A stretch of DNA of 64,000 nt from Cacconaster sp045642485 (GCA_045642485.1 JAZUIV010000058.1:1-64000), one strand, 5' to 3'; shown: positions 52,504-61,641, counted from the first letter of the stretch. Numbers and translations: made by a program. The notes: generated by a model not told the origin, from the letters alone.

Positions 52504-53676
52504 ATGGAAAAGGACAGGAAACGTCACATAGGCATTCTCGGATCCACCGGCTCCATCGGGACTCAGGCCCTGGATGTAATCAGACGGCATCAAGACCTCT
52601 TCGATGTCGATTTTCTGACTGCAAACAACAACAGCGGACTTCTCATCCGGCAGGCGCTGGAATTCAAGCCCGGCAGCGTGGTCATCTGCAATCCGGACAA
52701 ATACGAAGAAGTGAACTCAGCCCTTGAGCCCCACTACATAAAAGTGTTCACAGGTATGGATTCCGTCTGCCGCCTGGTCTCTGCCGTGGAAACGGATATG
52801 ATCCTTACGGCAATGGTGGGATTCGACGGGCTCAAGCCCACCATCAGCGCGCTGAAAGCGGGCAAGGCAATCGCCCTGGCCAACAAGGAGACCCTGGTGG
52901 CGGCAGGCAGCATTGTAATGTCCCTTGCCAGACAATACGAAGCGCCTGTAATCCCCGTGGATTCCGAGCACTCGGCGATATTCCAATGTCTGCAGGGAGA
53001 ACGGGCCGAAGTGGAGAAACTGATTCTCACCGGTTCCGGAGGTCCGTTCCGCACAAGCACCATCGAACAGATGAGAGAAGCCACGCGCGAAACAGCCCTG
53101 AACCACCCCAGATGGAAGATGGGGCCGAAAGTGACTATCGACTCGGCCAGCCTGATGAACAAGGGGCTGGAACTGATCGAGGCCCGGTGGCTGTTTGACA
53201 GGAAGCCGGAGGATATAGAAATAGTGATTCATCCCCAGTCAGTCATACATTCGATGGTCCAGTTCACGGACGGATGCGTAATGGCGCAGATGGGGGTCCC
53301 TGATATGAGACTGCCTATCCAGTATGCCCTCTCCTACCCCTACCGCATCGATTTGAACTGCGACAGACTTGATCTGGCAAAGTTGGGGTCACTCACGTTC
53401 GAAAAGCCCGACACGGACAGATTCCCCTGCCTGAGACTTGCCTACGAATCCCTTGAAGCCGGAGGCAACGCCACCTGCATAATGAACGGGGCAAACGAAG
53501 TGGCGGTAGCCGCCTTCCTCGCCGGGGAAATCCGTTTCACGGACATACCGGCAGTCATAGAAAAAACGCTTGAGACGTGCAAGCATATCGACAACCCTTC
53601 CATAGACGAGATTTTCCTCACTGATTCCGAGGCCAAAGCCACCGCTATGGAGATAAAACACAAACTGAAATGGTAA
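52504..53676 (+). CDS. dxr: 1-deoxy-D-xylulose-5-phosphate reductoisomerase
   Basis: A 390-residue NADPH enzyme making 2-C-methylerythritol 4-phosphate, the committed step of the MEP isoprenoid pathway. IGILGSTGSIGTQALDVI is the NADPH fold. The metal-binding and catalytic blocks are VDSEHSAIFQCL, LTGSGGPFR and IDSASLMNKGLELIEA. The ATG at 52504 is chosen; the frame extends upstream into the M23-like gene without support. The last 7 bases overlap rseP. It supplies precursors for UppS in this same region. Confidence 0.96.
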   Translation: MEKDRKRHIGILGSTGSIGTQALDVIRRHQDLFDVDFLTANNNSGLLIRQALEFKPGSVVICNPDKYEEVNSALEPHYIKVFTGMDSVCRLVSAVETDMILTAMVGFDGLKPTISALKAGKAIALANKETLVAAGSIVMSLARQYEAPVIPVDSEHSAIFQCLQGERAEVEKLILTGSGGPFRTSTIEQMREATRETALNHPRWKMGPKVTIDSASLMNKGLELIEARWLFDRKPEDIEIVIHPQSVIHSMVQFTDGCVMAQMGVPDMRLPIQYALSYPYRIDLNCDRLDLAKLGSLTFEKPDTDRFPCLRLAYESLEAGGNATCIMNGANEVAVAAFLAGEIRFTDIPAVIEKTLETCKHIDNPSIDEIFLTDSEAKATAMEIKHKLKW

Positions 53677-55052
53677 TTTTACTGAAAGTCATACAGGTCA
53701 TACTCGCATTGTCCCTTCTGGTGATAATCCACGAATTCGGGCACTATTCATTCGCCAAACTGTTCAAGACCAGGGTGGAGAAGTTCTATCTGTTTTTCAA
53801 TCCGCGGATTTCCATAGTGAAACTCAAGAGATTCGACGGGAAACTGCACGTCAAGTTCTTCTCATCGAATGACGACACTGAATGGGCCGGGCACAAGGAA
53901 CACACAGAGTACGGAATAGGATGGCTCCCGTTGGGAGGCTACTGCAAGATAGCGGGAATGATTGACGAATCGATGGACAAGGAAGCAATGAAACTTCCGC
54001 CTCAACCGTATGAATTCAGGACCAAGAAGGCCTGGCAGAGATTTTTCATAATGTTCGGTGGTGTTTTCTTCAATTTCATACTGGCATCGGTACTTTACGG
54101 GTCAATCCTGCATCATTGGGGAGAAGAATATCTGCGGAACGAGGATGCCGTTTACGGAATAGCGGTGAACGACCTGAGCTATGAGATCGGCTTCAGAAAC
54201 GGCGACAGAATTCTTGCCTTCGACGGTGTCCCGACGGAAGATTTCTCCCAACTTCAGGTCGATCTGGTCCGGTCGCAGGCTTCTACGGCCACTGTTCTGC
54301 GAGGAGATGACACTCTCACCGTTACCATTGACCAGGCATACATCCCGGCAATGCTGAACAATCCCGGAATGTTCTCTCCGTCGGTTCCGTTCGTAGTTGA
54401 CGGTTTCACGGAAAATTCGCCCAACGCCGAATCGGGGCTTGAAAAAGGAGACCGGTTCCGTTCCGTAGAGGGGAAGGAGATGTTCCTTGTCCCTGATGTG
54501 AGGGAAGCGCTGGCCCGGCACAAAGGTGAGGATATCACCGCATCCGTGGACCGCGGAGAAGCGAGCGTGGATGTTGCACTGAAGGTCGATACCGCCGGAA
54601 TGATAGGTGTCGTGCTGGATGGAAATCTTGAACACTTCTTCACCGTCACAACCAACAATTATTCTCTCCTGGAATCAATTCCCGCCGGAATTTCAAAAAC
54701 CTTCCACGCAATATCCAATTATATAAAGGAACTGGGGCTGATCTTCTCTCCCAAGACGGAAGCATACAAATCCGTCGGCAGTTTCATAGCAATCGGCCGG
54801 ATTTTCCCCGACACCTGGGACTGGTACAGATTCTGGAACCTGTGCGCATTCCTCTCGATTATGCTCGGAGTCCTCAATCTCCTTCCCATACCGGCACTGG
54901 ACGGAGGTCACATAATGTTTCTGATTGTAGAGATGCTGACCGGCCGCAAGGCTTCCGAGCGCACTCTGGAGATAGCCGAAAATATCGGTATGATTCTGCT
55001 CCTGGCTCTTATGGTCCTGGCATTCGGCAATGACATCCGCAGTCTTTTCTGA
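53670..55052 (+). CDS. rseP: RseP-type site-2 protease
   Basis: A 460-residue intramembrane zinc protease. The HExxH motif is in the first helix (IIHEFGHYSFAK, His21/Glu22/His25), PDZ domains lie in the middle (about 150-330), and the second active-site block NLLPIPALDGGHI is in the last third. In other bacteria RseP cuts anti-sigma factors and clears signal peptides. It overlaps dxr by 7 nt, a coupling common in bacteria. Confidence 0.93.
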   Translation: MVILLKVIQVILALSLLVIIHEFGHYSFAKLFKTRVEKFYLFFNPRISIVKLKRFDGKLHVKFFSSNDDTEWAGHKEHTEYGIGWLPLGGYCKIAGMIDESMDKEAMKLPPQPYEFRTKKAWQRFFIMFGGVFFNFILASVLYGSILHHWGEEYLRNEDAVYGIAVNDLSYEIGFRNGDRILAFDGVPTEDFSQLQVDLVRSQASTATVLRGDDTLTVTIDQAYIPAMLNNPGMFSPSVPFVVDGFTENSPNAESGLEKGDRFRSVEGKEMFLVPDVREALARHKGEDITASVDRGEASVDVALKVDTAGMIGVVLDGNLEHFFTVTTNNYSLLESIPAGISKTFHAISNYIKELGLIFSPKTEAYKSVGSFIAIGRIFPDTWDWYRFWNLCAFLSIMLGVLNLLPIPALDGGHIMFLIVEMLTGRKASERTLEIAENIGMILLLALMVLAFGNDIRSLF

Positions 55053-55072
55053 CAATAAAGCAACTACAAAAT

Positions 55073-56059
55073 ATGAAAAAAAACGTTCTTTCATTTTTCA
55101 TCCTGTTCAGCCTTGCCATTGCCCTCTTCTCCTGCAAGGAGCCCTCACAGAAGACTCTTCCGGCCATAAGCGGAAAAGTGGGGGAAATAGGGATAATCGC
55201 ATCCAGAACCCAATGGGAATCCGAAATAGGTGACGCCATCCGCGGAGTCCTCGCGGACGAATACCCCTATATCCCTCAAAGGGAGCCCCGCTACAGATTG
55301 TTCAATGTCCCTGAAGAGAACTTCAACAACATCTTCCAGGTCCACCGGAATCTGTTCTACGTCAAAATCGCCGACACCTGCTCCACAGGATTGAGAGTGC
55401 AACGCGATGTATGGGCATCCCCGCAGACGATGCTCGTGGTTACGGCCCCTTCCAAAGATGAAGCGGCACAGTTCATCTCCTCCAACGGAGACAGAATACA
55501 GGACATTTTTGAAGAAGCTGAAAGAGAACGTGTCATAGTCAACGCCAAGGCGTTCCCCAACAAGGGACTCGAATCCGCGGTAGCCTCACTTTTCGGAGGT
55601 TCCCCCTATTTCCCGAGCAATTATACCCTGAAGAAGCAAAGCGACGATTTTCTTTGGATTTCCTATGAGACATCCTATACGACGCAAGGCATCTTCATCT
55701 ACAAATTCCCCTATGAAGGAAGCATTCAGTTCTCACCGAAATATCTGATTGACAAAAGGGACGAAGTTATGAAGGCTCAGGTTCCCGCGACCAGGGAAGG
55801 CAGTTATATGATTACAAACACCACTCTTGTCCCCGGATTCGAGATGAAGCAGTACGGCGGAAGGGAATTTGCGGAGGTAAGAACCCTTTGGGACACTCAT
55901 AACGATTTTATGGGAGGCCCCTTCATCAGCAACGCCTTCCTCAATCCCGACAAAAGTGAAATCATTGTCATTGAAGGGTTTGTATATGCCCCGAAATATG
56001 ATAAAAGAGATTATCTGAGACAGGTGGAGGCACTGATTTACTCCTGGCATTGGGAATAA
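55073..56059 (+). CDS. DUF4837-family lipoprotein
   Basis: A 328-residue lipoprotein (signal ending IALFSC). The mature sequence has EIGIIASRTQWESEIGDAIR and VHRNLFYVKI near the front, and EVRTLWDTHNDFMGGPFISN and VEALIYSWHWE near the end, matching the Bacteroidota DUF4837 family as I recall it. Function is unknown. It follows rseP by 20 nt and probably belongs to the same transcript. Confidence 0.75.
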   Translation: MKKNVLSFFILFSLAIALFSCKEPSQKTLPAISGKVGEIGIIASRTQWESEIGDAIRGVLADEYPYIPQREPRYRLFNVPEENFNNIFQVHRNLFYVKIADTCSTGLRVQRDVWASPQTMLVVTAPSKDEAAQFISSNGDRIQDIFEEAERERVIVNAKAFPNKGLESAVASLFGGSPYFPSNYTLKKQSDDFLWISYETSYTTQGIFIYKFPYEGSIQFSPKYLIDKRDEVMKAQVPATREGSYMITNTTLVPGFEMKQYGGREFAEVRTLWDTHNDFMGGPFISNAFLNPDKSEIIVIEGFVYAPKYDKRDYLRQVEALIYSWHWE

Positions 56060-56082
56060 ATCGCAGATTATTCAAATAAAAA

Positions 56083-56113
56083 TTTGTTTGTAGAATTTTT
56101 TTTTCTATCTTTG
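56083..56113 (+). promoter_or_regulatory. Promoter for tRNA-Glu and rpsT
   Basis: TTTG at 56083-56086, a 19-nt spacer, then TATCTTTG at 56106-56113, 24 nt before the tRNA. Confidence 0.7.
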
Positions 56114-56137
56114 CGTTCCCTTTGTAAAAAGGATGAC

Positions 56138-56209
56138 GGTGGGTTCGTATAACGGTTAGTACTCGAGATTTTCATTCTCGCAATAGGAGTTCGATTCTCC
56201 TACCCACTA
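56138..56209 (+). tRNA. tRNA-Glu (anticodon TTC)
   Basis: The acceptor GGTGGGT pairs with ACCCACT (G-U at the first pair) and is followed by discriminator A. The D arm GTA...TAC, the anticodon stem CGAGA/TCTCG with loop TTTTCAT (anticodon TTC) and the T arm AGGAG/CTCCT with TTCGATT are all regular. CCA is not encoded. rpsT begins 23 nt downstream. Confidence 0.95.
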
Positions 56210-56232
56210 CGAAAAATATAAAAAATCATATA

Positions 56233-56487
56233 ATGGCAAACCACGCATCAGCAGACAAGCGTTATCGCCAAAGCGAGAAACGCAGAGTGCATAACAAGTA
56301 TTATGCAAGAACAACAAGAAACGCCATCAAGGCGATACGTAATACCACAGACAAGGCAGCAGCAGAGGCTTCTATGCCAAAGGTTTTCTCGATGATTGAC
56401 CGCCTCGCCAAGATTAACGTCATTCACAAGAACAAGGCCGCAAACCTCAAGAGTGGAATCGCAGTTTACGTCAACAAGCTTGCATAA
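56233..56487 (+). CDS. rpsT: 30S ribosomal protein S20
   Basis: An 84-residue basic helical protein: SADKRYRQSEKRRVHNKYY, then RNAIKAIRN and HKNKAANLKSGIAVYVN, the S20 pattern. It binds 16S rRNA. There is no promoter box between tRNA-Glu and this gene, so the two likely share a primary transcript. A strong terminator follows. Confidence 0.95.
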   Translation: MANHASADKRYRQSEKRRVHNKYYARTTRNAIKAIRNTTDKAAAEASMPKVFSMIDRLAKINVIHKNKAANLKSGIAVYVNKLA

Positions 56488-56507
56488 CTTGCAACCAGAA
56501 GAACCAG

Positions 56508-56534
56508 AAAGCCGGCCGAAAAGCCGGCTTTTTT
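56508..56534 (+). terminator. Rho-independent terminator of rpsT
   Basis: AAAGCCGGC-CGAAAA-GCCGGCTTT followed by more Ts, 20 nt after the stop codon. Confidence 0.92.
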
Positions 56535-56551
56535 CATAACATACACCCAAT

Positions 56552-57250
56552 ATGACACAAAGCATCAAGAATTGGATTGAGGAAGACAGGCCGAGGGAGA
56601 AAATGATGCTTCAAGGAGCCGGAAACCTCACATTAACGGAATTGCTGACAATCCTCATTCAAGGAGGAACCAGAGAGAAAAGCGCGATGGACCTGGCAAG
56701 GGATCTGTTGCAGGCGTCCAATGGCAAACTCGGGGAACTTGCCCGACTTTCCTTCAAGGATTTCACAGCCATAAAAGGAATCGGAAAAGCGCGGGCGGCA
56801 CAACTGACCGCAGCGTTCGAACTGTGCAGAAGGATGGAATCAGAAACGCCTGAGAAGAATCCTCAGATATGTTCAAGTTCGCAGGCCGCAGCCATTATGG
56901 CTCCCCTGCTGAGAGATCTTCCGCACGAAGAGTGCTGGGTAATGTTCCTGGACAGGGCCAACAGATGTATCGGAAAGGAGAGGCTCTCTTCCGGAGGGAC
57001 GAGTTCTACGGTAATCGACATCAAGATGGTGATGAAAAAGGCTGTCGAAAGGCTGACCGGAGGGATAATACTGTTCCACAATCACCCGTCGGGCATCCCC
57101 AGACCGGGAAAGAGAGATATGGAGCAGACCGATGCTCTCCGGAAAGCGGCCGGGCTGTTGGACATAACTCTGCTCGACCACATCATAATCGGGAGAAAAG
57201 GCTATTTCAGCTTTTCCGATTCCTTGAATCCTCTCCCCACAGCAATTTAG
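56552..57250 (+). CDS. radC: RadC-family JAB-domain protein
   Basis: A 232-residue protein with an N-terminal helix-hairpin-helix region (IKGIGKARAAQLTAAFEL) and a C-terminal JAMM/MPN+ domain. The zinc motif is HNHPSG followed by an aspartate nine residues on, with LLDHIIIG after it. RadC's biochemical role is unsettled despite the name. The 3' end overlaps nadK by 44 bases on the opposite strand. Confidence 0.92.
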   Translation: MTQSIKNWIEEDRPREKMMLQGAGNLTLTELLTILIQGGTREKSAMDLARDLLQASNGKLGELARLSFKDFTAIKGIGKARAAQLTAAFELCRRMESETPEKNPQICSSSQAAAIMAPLLRDLPHEECWVMFLDRANRCIGKERLSSGGTSSTVIDIKMVMKKAVERLTGGIILFHNHPSGIPRPGKRDMEQTDALRKAAGLLDITLLDHIIIGRKGYFSFSDSLNPLPTAI

Positions 57251-58019
57251 AACGCAGGGCTGCTATGAAGCTGCGGCCTGAGAGATTCACATACCGCAAA
57301 CCGTAATCCCCTCTTGAAATACGGAATGATGTCCCTGACGGGACCTCCACATATCTGTTGTCCAACGTTGCCAGAGCGCTTCCGTCACGCGCCGTGAAGG
57401 TGACTTCGAGACGGGAGCGGTCAGGAAGGACAATCGGTCTCATATTCAGGTTATGGGAAGCAATCGGGGCGAGCACGAAGACATTGGAGTCCGGGAAGAC
57501 CACCGGCCCCCCTATGCTGAGATTGTATGCCGTACTGCCGGTTGGGGTGGAGACCACTATTCCGTCCGCCCAATAGGTCGGCAGAGGATTGCCGTCAAGC
57601 GTGACGTACACTTCAAGCACGCTCGGGCCCTTTCTCTGGATTGAAAACTCATTGACCGCATAGGGGTAGAACCCCTCGGTAAAGCACTCGCACTCCACCT
57701 TGACAAGACTGCACTCCTCAACGGAAAAAGAGCCTTGCAGGAGGTCATCTATCCATTTGTTGCCGCTCTCCTCCAGCCTGGCCGTCGTCAGGAATCCGAG
57801 CCTTCCGTCATTGATGCCGGCAACGGGGACATTGCGCCCGCCCAGAAGAGGCAGGGCCCTGAGAAAAGTACCGTCACCGCCAAGGCAGAGAAGGACATCG
57901 GCATCGTCAGGAAAATCACGGGAAGAAGTGAAATCCGTACCGTACAGCGCCAACTGCGCGCCTTTGCCGAGCAGAACCTCCTCGAGGAAGGCGTTTTTGC
58001 CGTAAATTGCAATCTTCAT
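57207..58019 (-). CDS. nadK: NAD kinase
   Basis: A 270-residue enzyme that phosphorylates NAD to NADP. The signature LCLGGDGTFLRAL, NDGRLGFLT, YPYAVNEFSIQR and the glycine-rich DGIVVSTPTGSTAYNLSIGGP are all present. The start is the ATG at 58019; a TTG at 58040 would fall in the promoter box. It converges on radC and diverges from pdxJ. Confidence 0.95.
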   Translation of the reverse strand: MKIAIYGKNAFLEEVLLGKGAQLALYGTDFTSSRDFPDDADVLLCLGGDGTFLRALPLLGGRNVPVAGINDGRLGFLTTARLEESGNKWIDDLLQGSFSVEECSLVKVECECFTEGFYPYAVNEFSIQRKGPSVLEVYVTLDGNPLPTYWADGIVVSTPTGSTAYNLSIGGPVVFPDSNVFVLAPIASHNLNMRPIVLPDRSRLEVTFTARDGSALATLDNRYVEVPSGTSFRISRGDYGLRYVNLSGRSFIAALRSKLLWGEDSRNRKS

Positions 58020-58037
58020 TTCAGAACGATTATTACT

Positions 58038-58069
58038 CAAAATTACTAAATTTGCAACCTAATGGCAAA
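58038..58069 (-). promoter_or_regulatory. Promoter for nadK
   Basis: On the minus strand, TTTG at 58069-58066, a 20-nt spacer and TAATTTTG at 58045-58038. The -33 element lies inside the first codons of pdxJ. Confidence 0.65.
58047..58054 (+). promoter_or_regulatory. -7 box TAAATTTG for pdxJ
   Basis: It ends 7 nt before the pdxJ ATG. It lies within the spacer of the nadK promoter, so only one of the two can be occupied at a time. Confidence 0.6.
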
Positions 58070-58787
58070 TAAAATGACCAAACTCTCCGTCAACATCAAC
58101 AAAATAGCCACCTTGCGCAATGCAAGAGGCGGCGACCGGCCCGACGTACTGAAAGCAGCGCTGGACTGCCAGGCCTTCGGGGCCGAAGGAATCACGGTTC
58201 ATCCCCGCCCTGACGGCAGACACATACTGTACAGCGATGTCCGCGCAATAAAAGAAAACATTGCTGTCGAATTCAACATCGAGGGCAACCCAGTTGAAAG
58301 TTTCAGAGATCTCGTCCTTGAGGTGCGTCCCACTCAGGTCACGCTTGTACCGGACGCTCCCGATGCACTCACCTCGAATGCCGGATGGAATGTCCCCGGG
58401 AACCGAGCGTTCCTGAAGGAAATCTGTTCGATTTTCCACAGCGAGGGAATACGGACATCCATCTTTCTTGATCCTGATGTGGAGATGGTAAAATATGCCG
58501 CAGAAACCGGATGCGACCGCATCGAACTCTACACCGAAGCATATGCCAGAAATTACGGAGCCGGGCGGGAAACGGCCATAGAGCCTTATGCGGCGGCGGC
58601 CAGAGAAGCTGTGGAATGTGGCCTGGGCCTGAATGCCGGGCACGATCTCAACCTTGACAATCTCCGTTTCTTCTGCAGAAACATACCGGGCCTCCTGGAA
58701 GTTTCCATAGGGCACGCCCTTATTTGCGACGCCCTTTATCTGGGACTGGAAAAGAGCATCACCGCATATTTGGAAGAGTTGAAATAG
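58062..58787 (+). CDS. pdxJ: Pyridoxine 5'-phosphate synthase
   Basis: A 241-residue TIM-barrel enzyme for the last step of de novo vitamin B6 synthesis. KLSVNINKIATLRNARGG at the N-terminus, GITVHPRPDGRHI, and the C-terminal GLGLNAGHDLNLDNL and EVSIGHALICDALYLGL are the family blocks. The start is close to the promoter box. Its 3' end contains the -33 element of the next gene. Confidence 0.96.
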   Translation: MANKMTKLSVNINKIATLRNARGGDRPDVLKAALDCQAFGAEGITVHPRPDGRHILYSDVRAIKENIAVEFNIEGNPVESFRDLVLEVRPTQVTLVPDAPDALTSNAGWNVPGNRAFLKEICSIFHSEGIRTSIFLDPDVEMVKYAAETGCDRIELYTEAYARNYGAGRETAIEPYAAAAREAVECGLGLNAGHDLNLDNLRFFCRNIPGLLEVSIGHALICDALYLGLEKSITAYLEELK

Positions 58788-58800
58788 ATATTTATATTTG
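58769..58800 (+). promoter_or_regulatory. Promoter for the OmpH-like and LysM genes
   Basis: TTTG at 58769-58772 (inside pdxJ), a 20-nt spacer and TATATTTG at 58793-58800, 35 nt before the ATG at 58836. Confidence 0.65.
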
Positions 58801-58835
58801 CAAGCTAGGAAATAAACGAATCAATAAATAATCTA

Positions 58836-59441
58836 ATGAAAAACACTCCTCTTATTTTAAGCATCATAGCCGTGGTTGCGGCTGTCGTTGCAATCGTCCT
58901 CTCCTGTCTCACACCCAAGGCTGCGACCAAGAGCGTAGAAACTCCCCAGGGATCCGAAGCTGTTGCAGGCGACATTGTCTATGTCCGCATAGACACCCTC
59001 ATAATGCAGTACGATATGTACAGCGACCTTCGTTCCTCATTCGAGGCGAAAGCCACCGGAGTTCAGGATGACCTCAACAAAAAAGGACGCAAGCTTGAAA
59101 GCGACATCAAAGCCTTTGAGAATCAATACAGCAAAGGTCTTCTTACACGTTCAGCGGCCGAGCAGCAGCAGAATTCCCTCCAGCAGCGCCAGCAGGAACT
59201 CCAGAACCTGATGGCCCAGAAACAATATGAAATGCAGGAGGAAGAGATTGTCCTCAACAACCGGATAATGGATGCCATCAAGACCTATCTGGAAAAATAC
59301 AACGAAACTCACGGATATGCCGCAATCCTCACCACAAGCGAAGCCACCAATGTTGTGATAGTCGGCAATCCCGCTCTGGACATTACCCAGGAAGTTGTTG
59401 AAGGGCTCAACGCTGAATACATCAAGACAAGAAACAAATAA
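58836..59441 (+). CDS. OmpH/Skp-like membrane-anchored coiled-coil protein
   Basis: A 201-residue protein. The N-terminus is a long hydrophobic helix (residues 7-25) reading into VLSCLTP, so it is either a lipoprotein or an anchored protein rather than a freely soluble Skp. GDIVYVRIDTLIMQYDMY begins the OmpH domain, a Gln-rich coiled coil spans about 70-140, and the last strand region has YAAILTTSEATNVVIVGNPALDIT. It is the third OmpH-type gene of the window. It is followed 9 nt later by the LysM gene. Confidence 0.8.
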   Translation: MKNTPLILSIIAVVAAVVAIVLSCLTPKAATKSVETPQGSEAVAGDIVYVRIDTLIMQYDMYSDLRSSFEAKATGVQDDLNKKGRKLESDIKAFENQYSKGLLTRSAAEQQQNSLQQRQQELQNLMAQKQYEMQEEEIVLNNRIMDAIKTYLEKYNETHGYAAILTTSEATNVVIVGNPALDITQEVVEGLNAEYIKTRNK

Positions 59442-59450
59442 CCCACTGCT

Positions 59451-60848
59451 TTGAAACGGATTATCCTCATAGTGACGATATTGCTGGCCGCTGTCTCCTA
59501 TGCCGCCACCAGCGGCCAGGAGACGGTGGAGCACCGCATCAAATGGTACGAAACCCTGAATTCGGTAGCGCGCAAATACGGCGTCACCGTTGAGGATATC
59601 CTCAAATTCAACAAAATCGAAAATGCTTCGGACGTCAAGTCAAACACTGTTCTGCTGATTCCTATGGGAGGACTCAAGGTTGACTCCGAGGCCGACAACC
59701 TGATCCTCACGGAAGAAAGCCAGGAAATTCAGAGCGAAGCCGACGCCGCAAATGCCGGCTGTTCCGACTCCCTTCTGCAGGCAACGAAAGTTTTCGGGGC
59801 GGACAACCCTATGAAGGTCAGCCTTATCCTTCCGTTCGGAGCAACACAGGAGAATCCGTCCGTCCACTATTTCGACTTTTACAGCGGAGCACTTATGGCC
59901 CTGGATTCCATCAGGGCCGACGGATTTGACATCACCCTCAACGTCTTTGACAACAAGAGCAATACGCCCGAAACCATAATGCAGGACTCTGCATTCATCC
60001 GGAGCGACCTCATCATAGGGCCTGCCCAAAAAGACGAACTCTCCGTCTTTGCACAGTACGGACTGGATCACGGGATACCGGTTGTCTCCCCTATGGACCA
60101 TACATCGGAAGCCCTGCTGGAAGGCAATCCATACCTTTTCCAGGTTCCTGCCTCCACACACATCCAGGAAAAGAATATGATCGATTTCCTGAACGTCACC
60201 GATAAAGACAAGGTCATCGTAGTCTTTGACTCCTCACTCCGGGAGAAAGAATACGTGGACAGAATCACAACTTCCCTGGACAGTCTGGGGATAGACTACA
60301 GGAAGATAGGCTACGGACTTCTCAACGGAAGGACAATGTCGGCATCCCTCAGAAAGGAATTCAGCACGGATTTCACATACAAGGTGATCGTGGCTTCCGA
60401 GGATGATGCCTTCGCCCCCGACATAGTCAGAAATATGCGTGTGCTCAGGCTTTTCTCCATCCCCGTCCAGCTGTTCTGCAGCAACAGGGTCAGAAATTTC
60501 GAATCAATTGATTCCGACTCCTTCTTCGAGCTTTCCACTCACGTCTGCACCCCCTACTATATCGACTACTCTTCCTATGCAGTGAAGGATTTCGTCTTCC
60601 GCTACCGTGCCCTGTACAACACCGAGCCGTCGCCGTACTCTTTCCAGGGGTATGACATATTCTCCTTCTTCATCCCCAGGCTTTACACTTCAGGAGGTGT
60701 TTTCACAAGCGGCCCTGACGACAGCACCGAATTCCTGATGCAGAGCAATATCCGATTCACCCGCAAAAATGAAAATTGCGGATGGCAGAATTCCGCCACC
60801 CGCAACATAATCTACAATGAAGACTTCACTATCTCAACAGTGAAGTAG
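59451..60848 (+). CDS. LysM protein with periplasmic-binding-like domain
   Basis: A 465-residue exported protein. The signal peptide covers about residues 1-18. A LysM module follows (KWYETLNSVARKYGVTVEDIL, about 30-72), and from about residue 120 there is a type I periplasmic-binding-protein fold (KVSLILPFG, FYSGALMALDSI, DLIIGPAQKDELS, GIPVVSPMDH, SFQGYDIFSFF). Related Bacteroidota proteins are annotated as amino-acid ABC substrate-binding or LysM proteins; no transporter genes are nearby. The start codon is TTG, since no ATG precedes the signal peptide. Its end overlaps nagB by 20 bases on the other strand. Confidence 0.72.
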   Translation: MKRIILIVTILLAAVSYAATSGQETVEHRIKWYETLNSVARKYGVTVEDILKFNKIENASDVKSNTVLLIPMGGLKVDSEADNLILTEESQEIQSEADAANAGCSDSLLQATKVFGADNPMKVSLILPFGATQENPSVHYFDFYSGALMALDSIRADGFDITLNVFDNKSNTPETIMQDSAFIRSDLIIGPAQKDELSVFAQYGLDHGIPVVSPMDHTSEALLEGNPYLFQVPASTHIQEKNMIDFLNVTDKDKVIVVFDSSLREKEYVDRITTSLDSLGIDYRKIGYGLLNGRTMSASLRKEFSTDFTYKVIVASEDDAFAPDIVRNMRVLRLFSIPVQLFCSNRVRNFESIDSDSFFELSTHVCTPYYIDYSSYAVKDFVFRYRALYNTEPSPYSFQGYDIFSFFIPRLYTSGGVFTSGPDDSTEFLMQSNIRFTRKNENCGWQNSATRNIIYNEDFTISTVK

Positions 60849-61641
60849 GGTCCATATTGGCCTTTTCTATATCCTTGAAGTAATTGACAGTCCCAACCTT
60901 GAGTTCGACTGTAGCCGCATCGTCGCACACGATAAGACCACGCTGATGGTTCTGGAGGACGGATATGGTCCACATATGGTTGATTGCTCCCTCCACGGCG
61001 TGATAGAGAGCCCTTGCCTTATTGTGTCCGTTGGCAAGAATCATAACCTCCTTGGCATCCATAATAGTTCCGACACCCACAGTGAGGGCAGTCTTGGGAA
61101 CTTTGTTGATATCGTGGTCGAAGAAACGGGAATTGGCTATGATTGTATCCGTTGTAAGAGCTTTCTTTCTGGTTCTGGAAGTGAGTGACGAACCGGGCTC
61201 GTTGAAAGCGATATGCCCGTCGGGTCCGATGCCACCCATAAAGAGGTCGATACCGCCATAGGAAGCTATCTTGGCCTCATACTGGCGACACTCTTCGTCC
61301 GGATCAGACGCGTTGCCGTTCAGGATGTTGACGTTCTCCTTCCTGATGTTGATGTGGCTGAAGAAGTTATCCCACATAAAGGTGTGGTAGCTCTCCGGAT
61401 GACCTTCAGGGATACCGATATATTCATCCATATTGAAAGTGACGACATTTTCGAACGACACCTTGCCTGTAGAATAGAGATGGATAAGTTCCTTGTAGGT
61501 TCCGATAGGAGTGGAACCCGTGGGAAGGCCCAGTACAAAGGGATGCTCTGCCGTAGGCTTTGCGTCATTGATGCGCTTGGCAATATATGCCGCGGCCCAC
61601 TGTGACATTTTCCCGTAAGATTCTTGAATTATTAGACGCAT
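60829..61641 (-). CDS. nagB: Glucosamine-6-phosphate deaminase
   Basis: A 270-residue enzyme converting glucosamine-6-phosphate to fructose-6-phosphate and ammonia. LGLPTGSTPIGTYKEL binds the phosphate. FNMDEYIG has the catalytic Asp, and GGIGPDGHIAFNEPGSSL plus TVGVGTIMDAKEV are the other blocks. It can feed amino sugars from host glycans or peptidoglycan into glycolysis. It starts 11 nt after recN. Confidence 0.96.
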   Translation of the reverse strand: MRLIIQESYGKMSQWAAAYIAKRINDAKPTAEHPFVLGLPTGSTPIGTYKELIHLYSTGKVSFENVVTFNMDEYIGIPEGHPESYHTFMWDNFFSHINIRKENVNILNGNASDPDEECRQYEAKIASYGGIDLFMGGIGPDGHIAFNEPGSSLTSRTRKKALTTDTIIANSRFFDHDINKVPKTALTVGVGTIMDAKEVMILANGHNKARALYHAVEGAINHMWTISVLQNHQRGLIVCDDAATVELKVGTVNYFKDIEKANMDPTSLLR

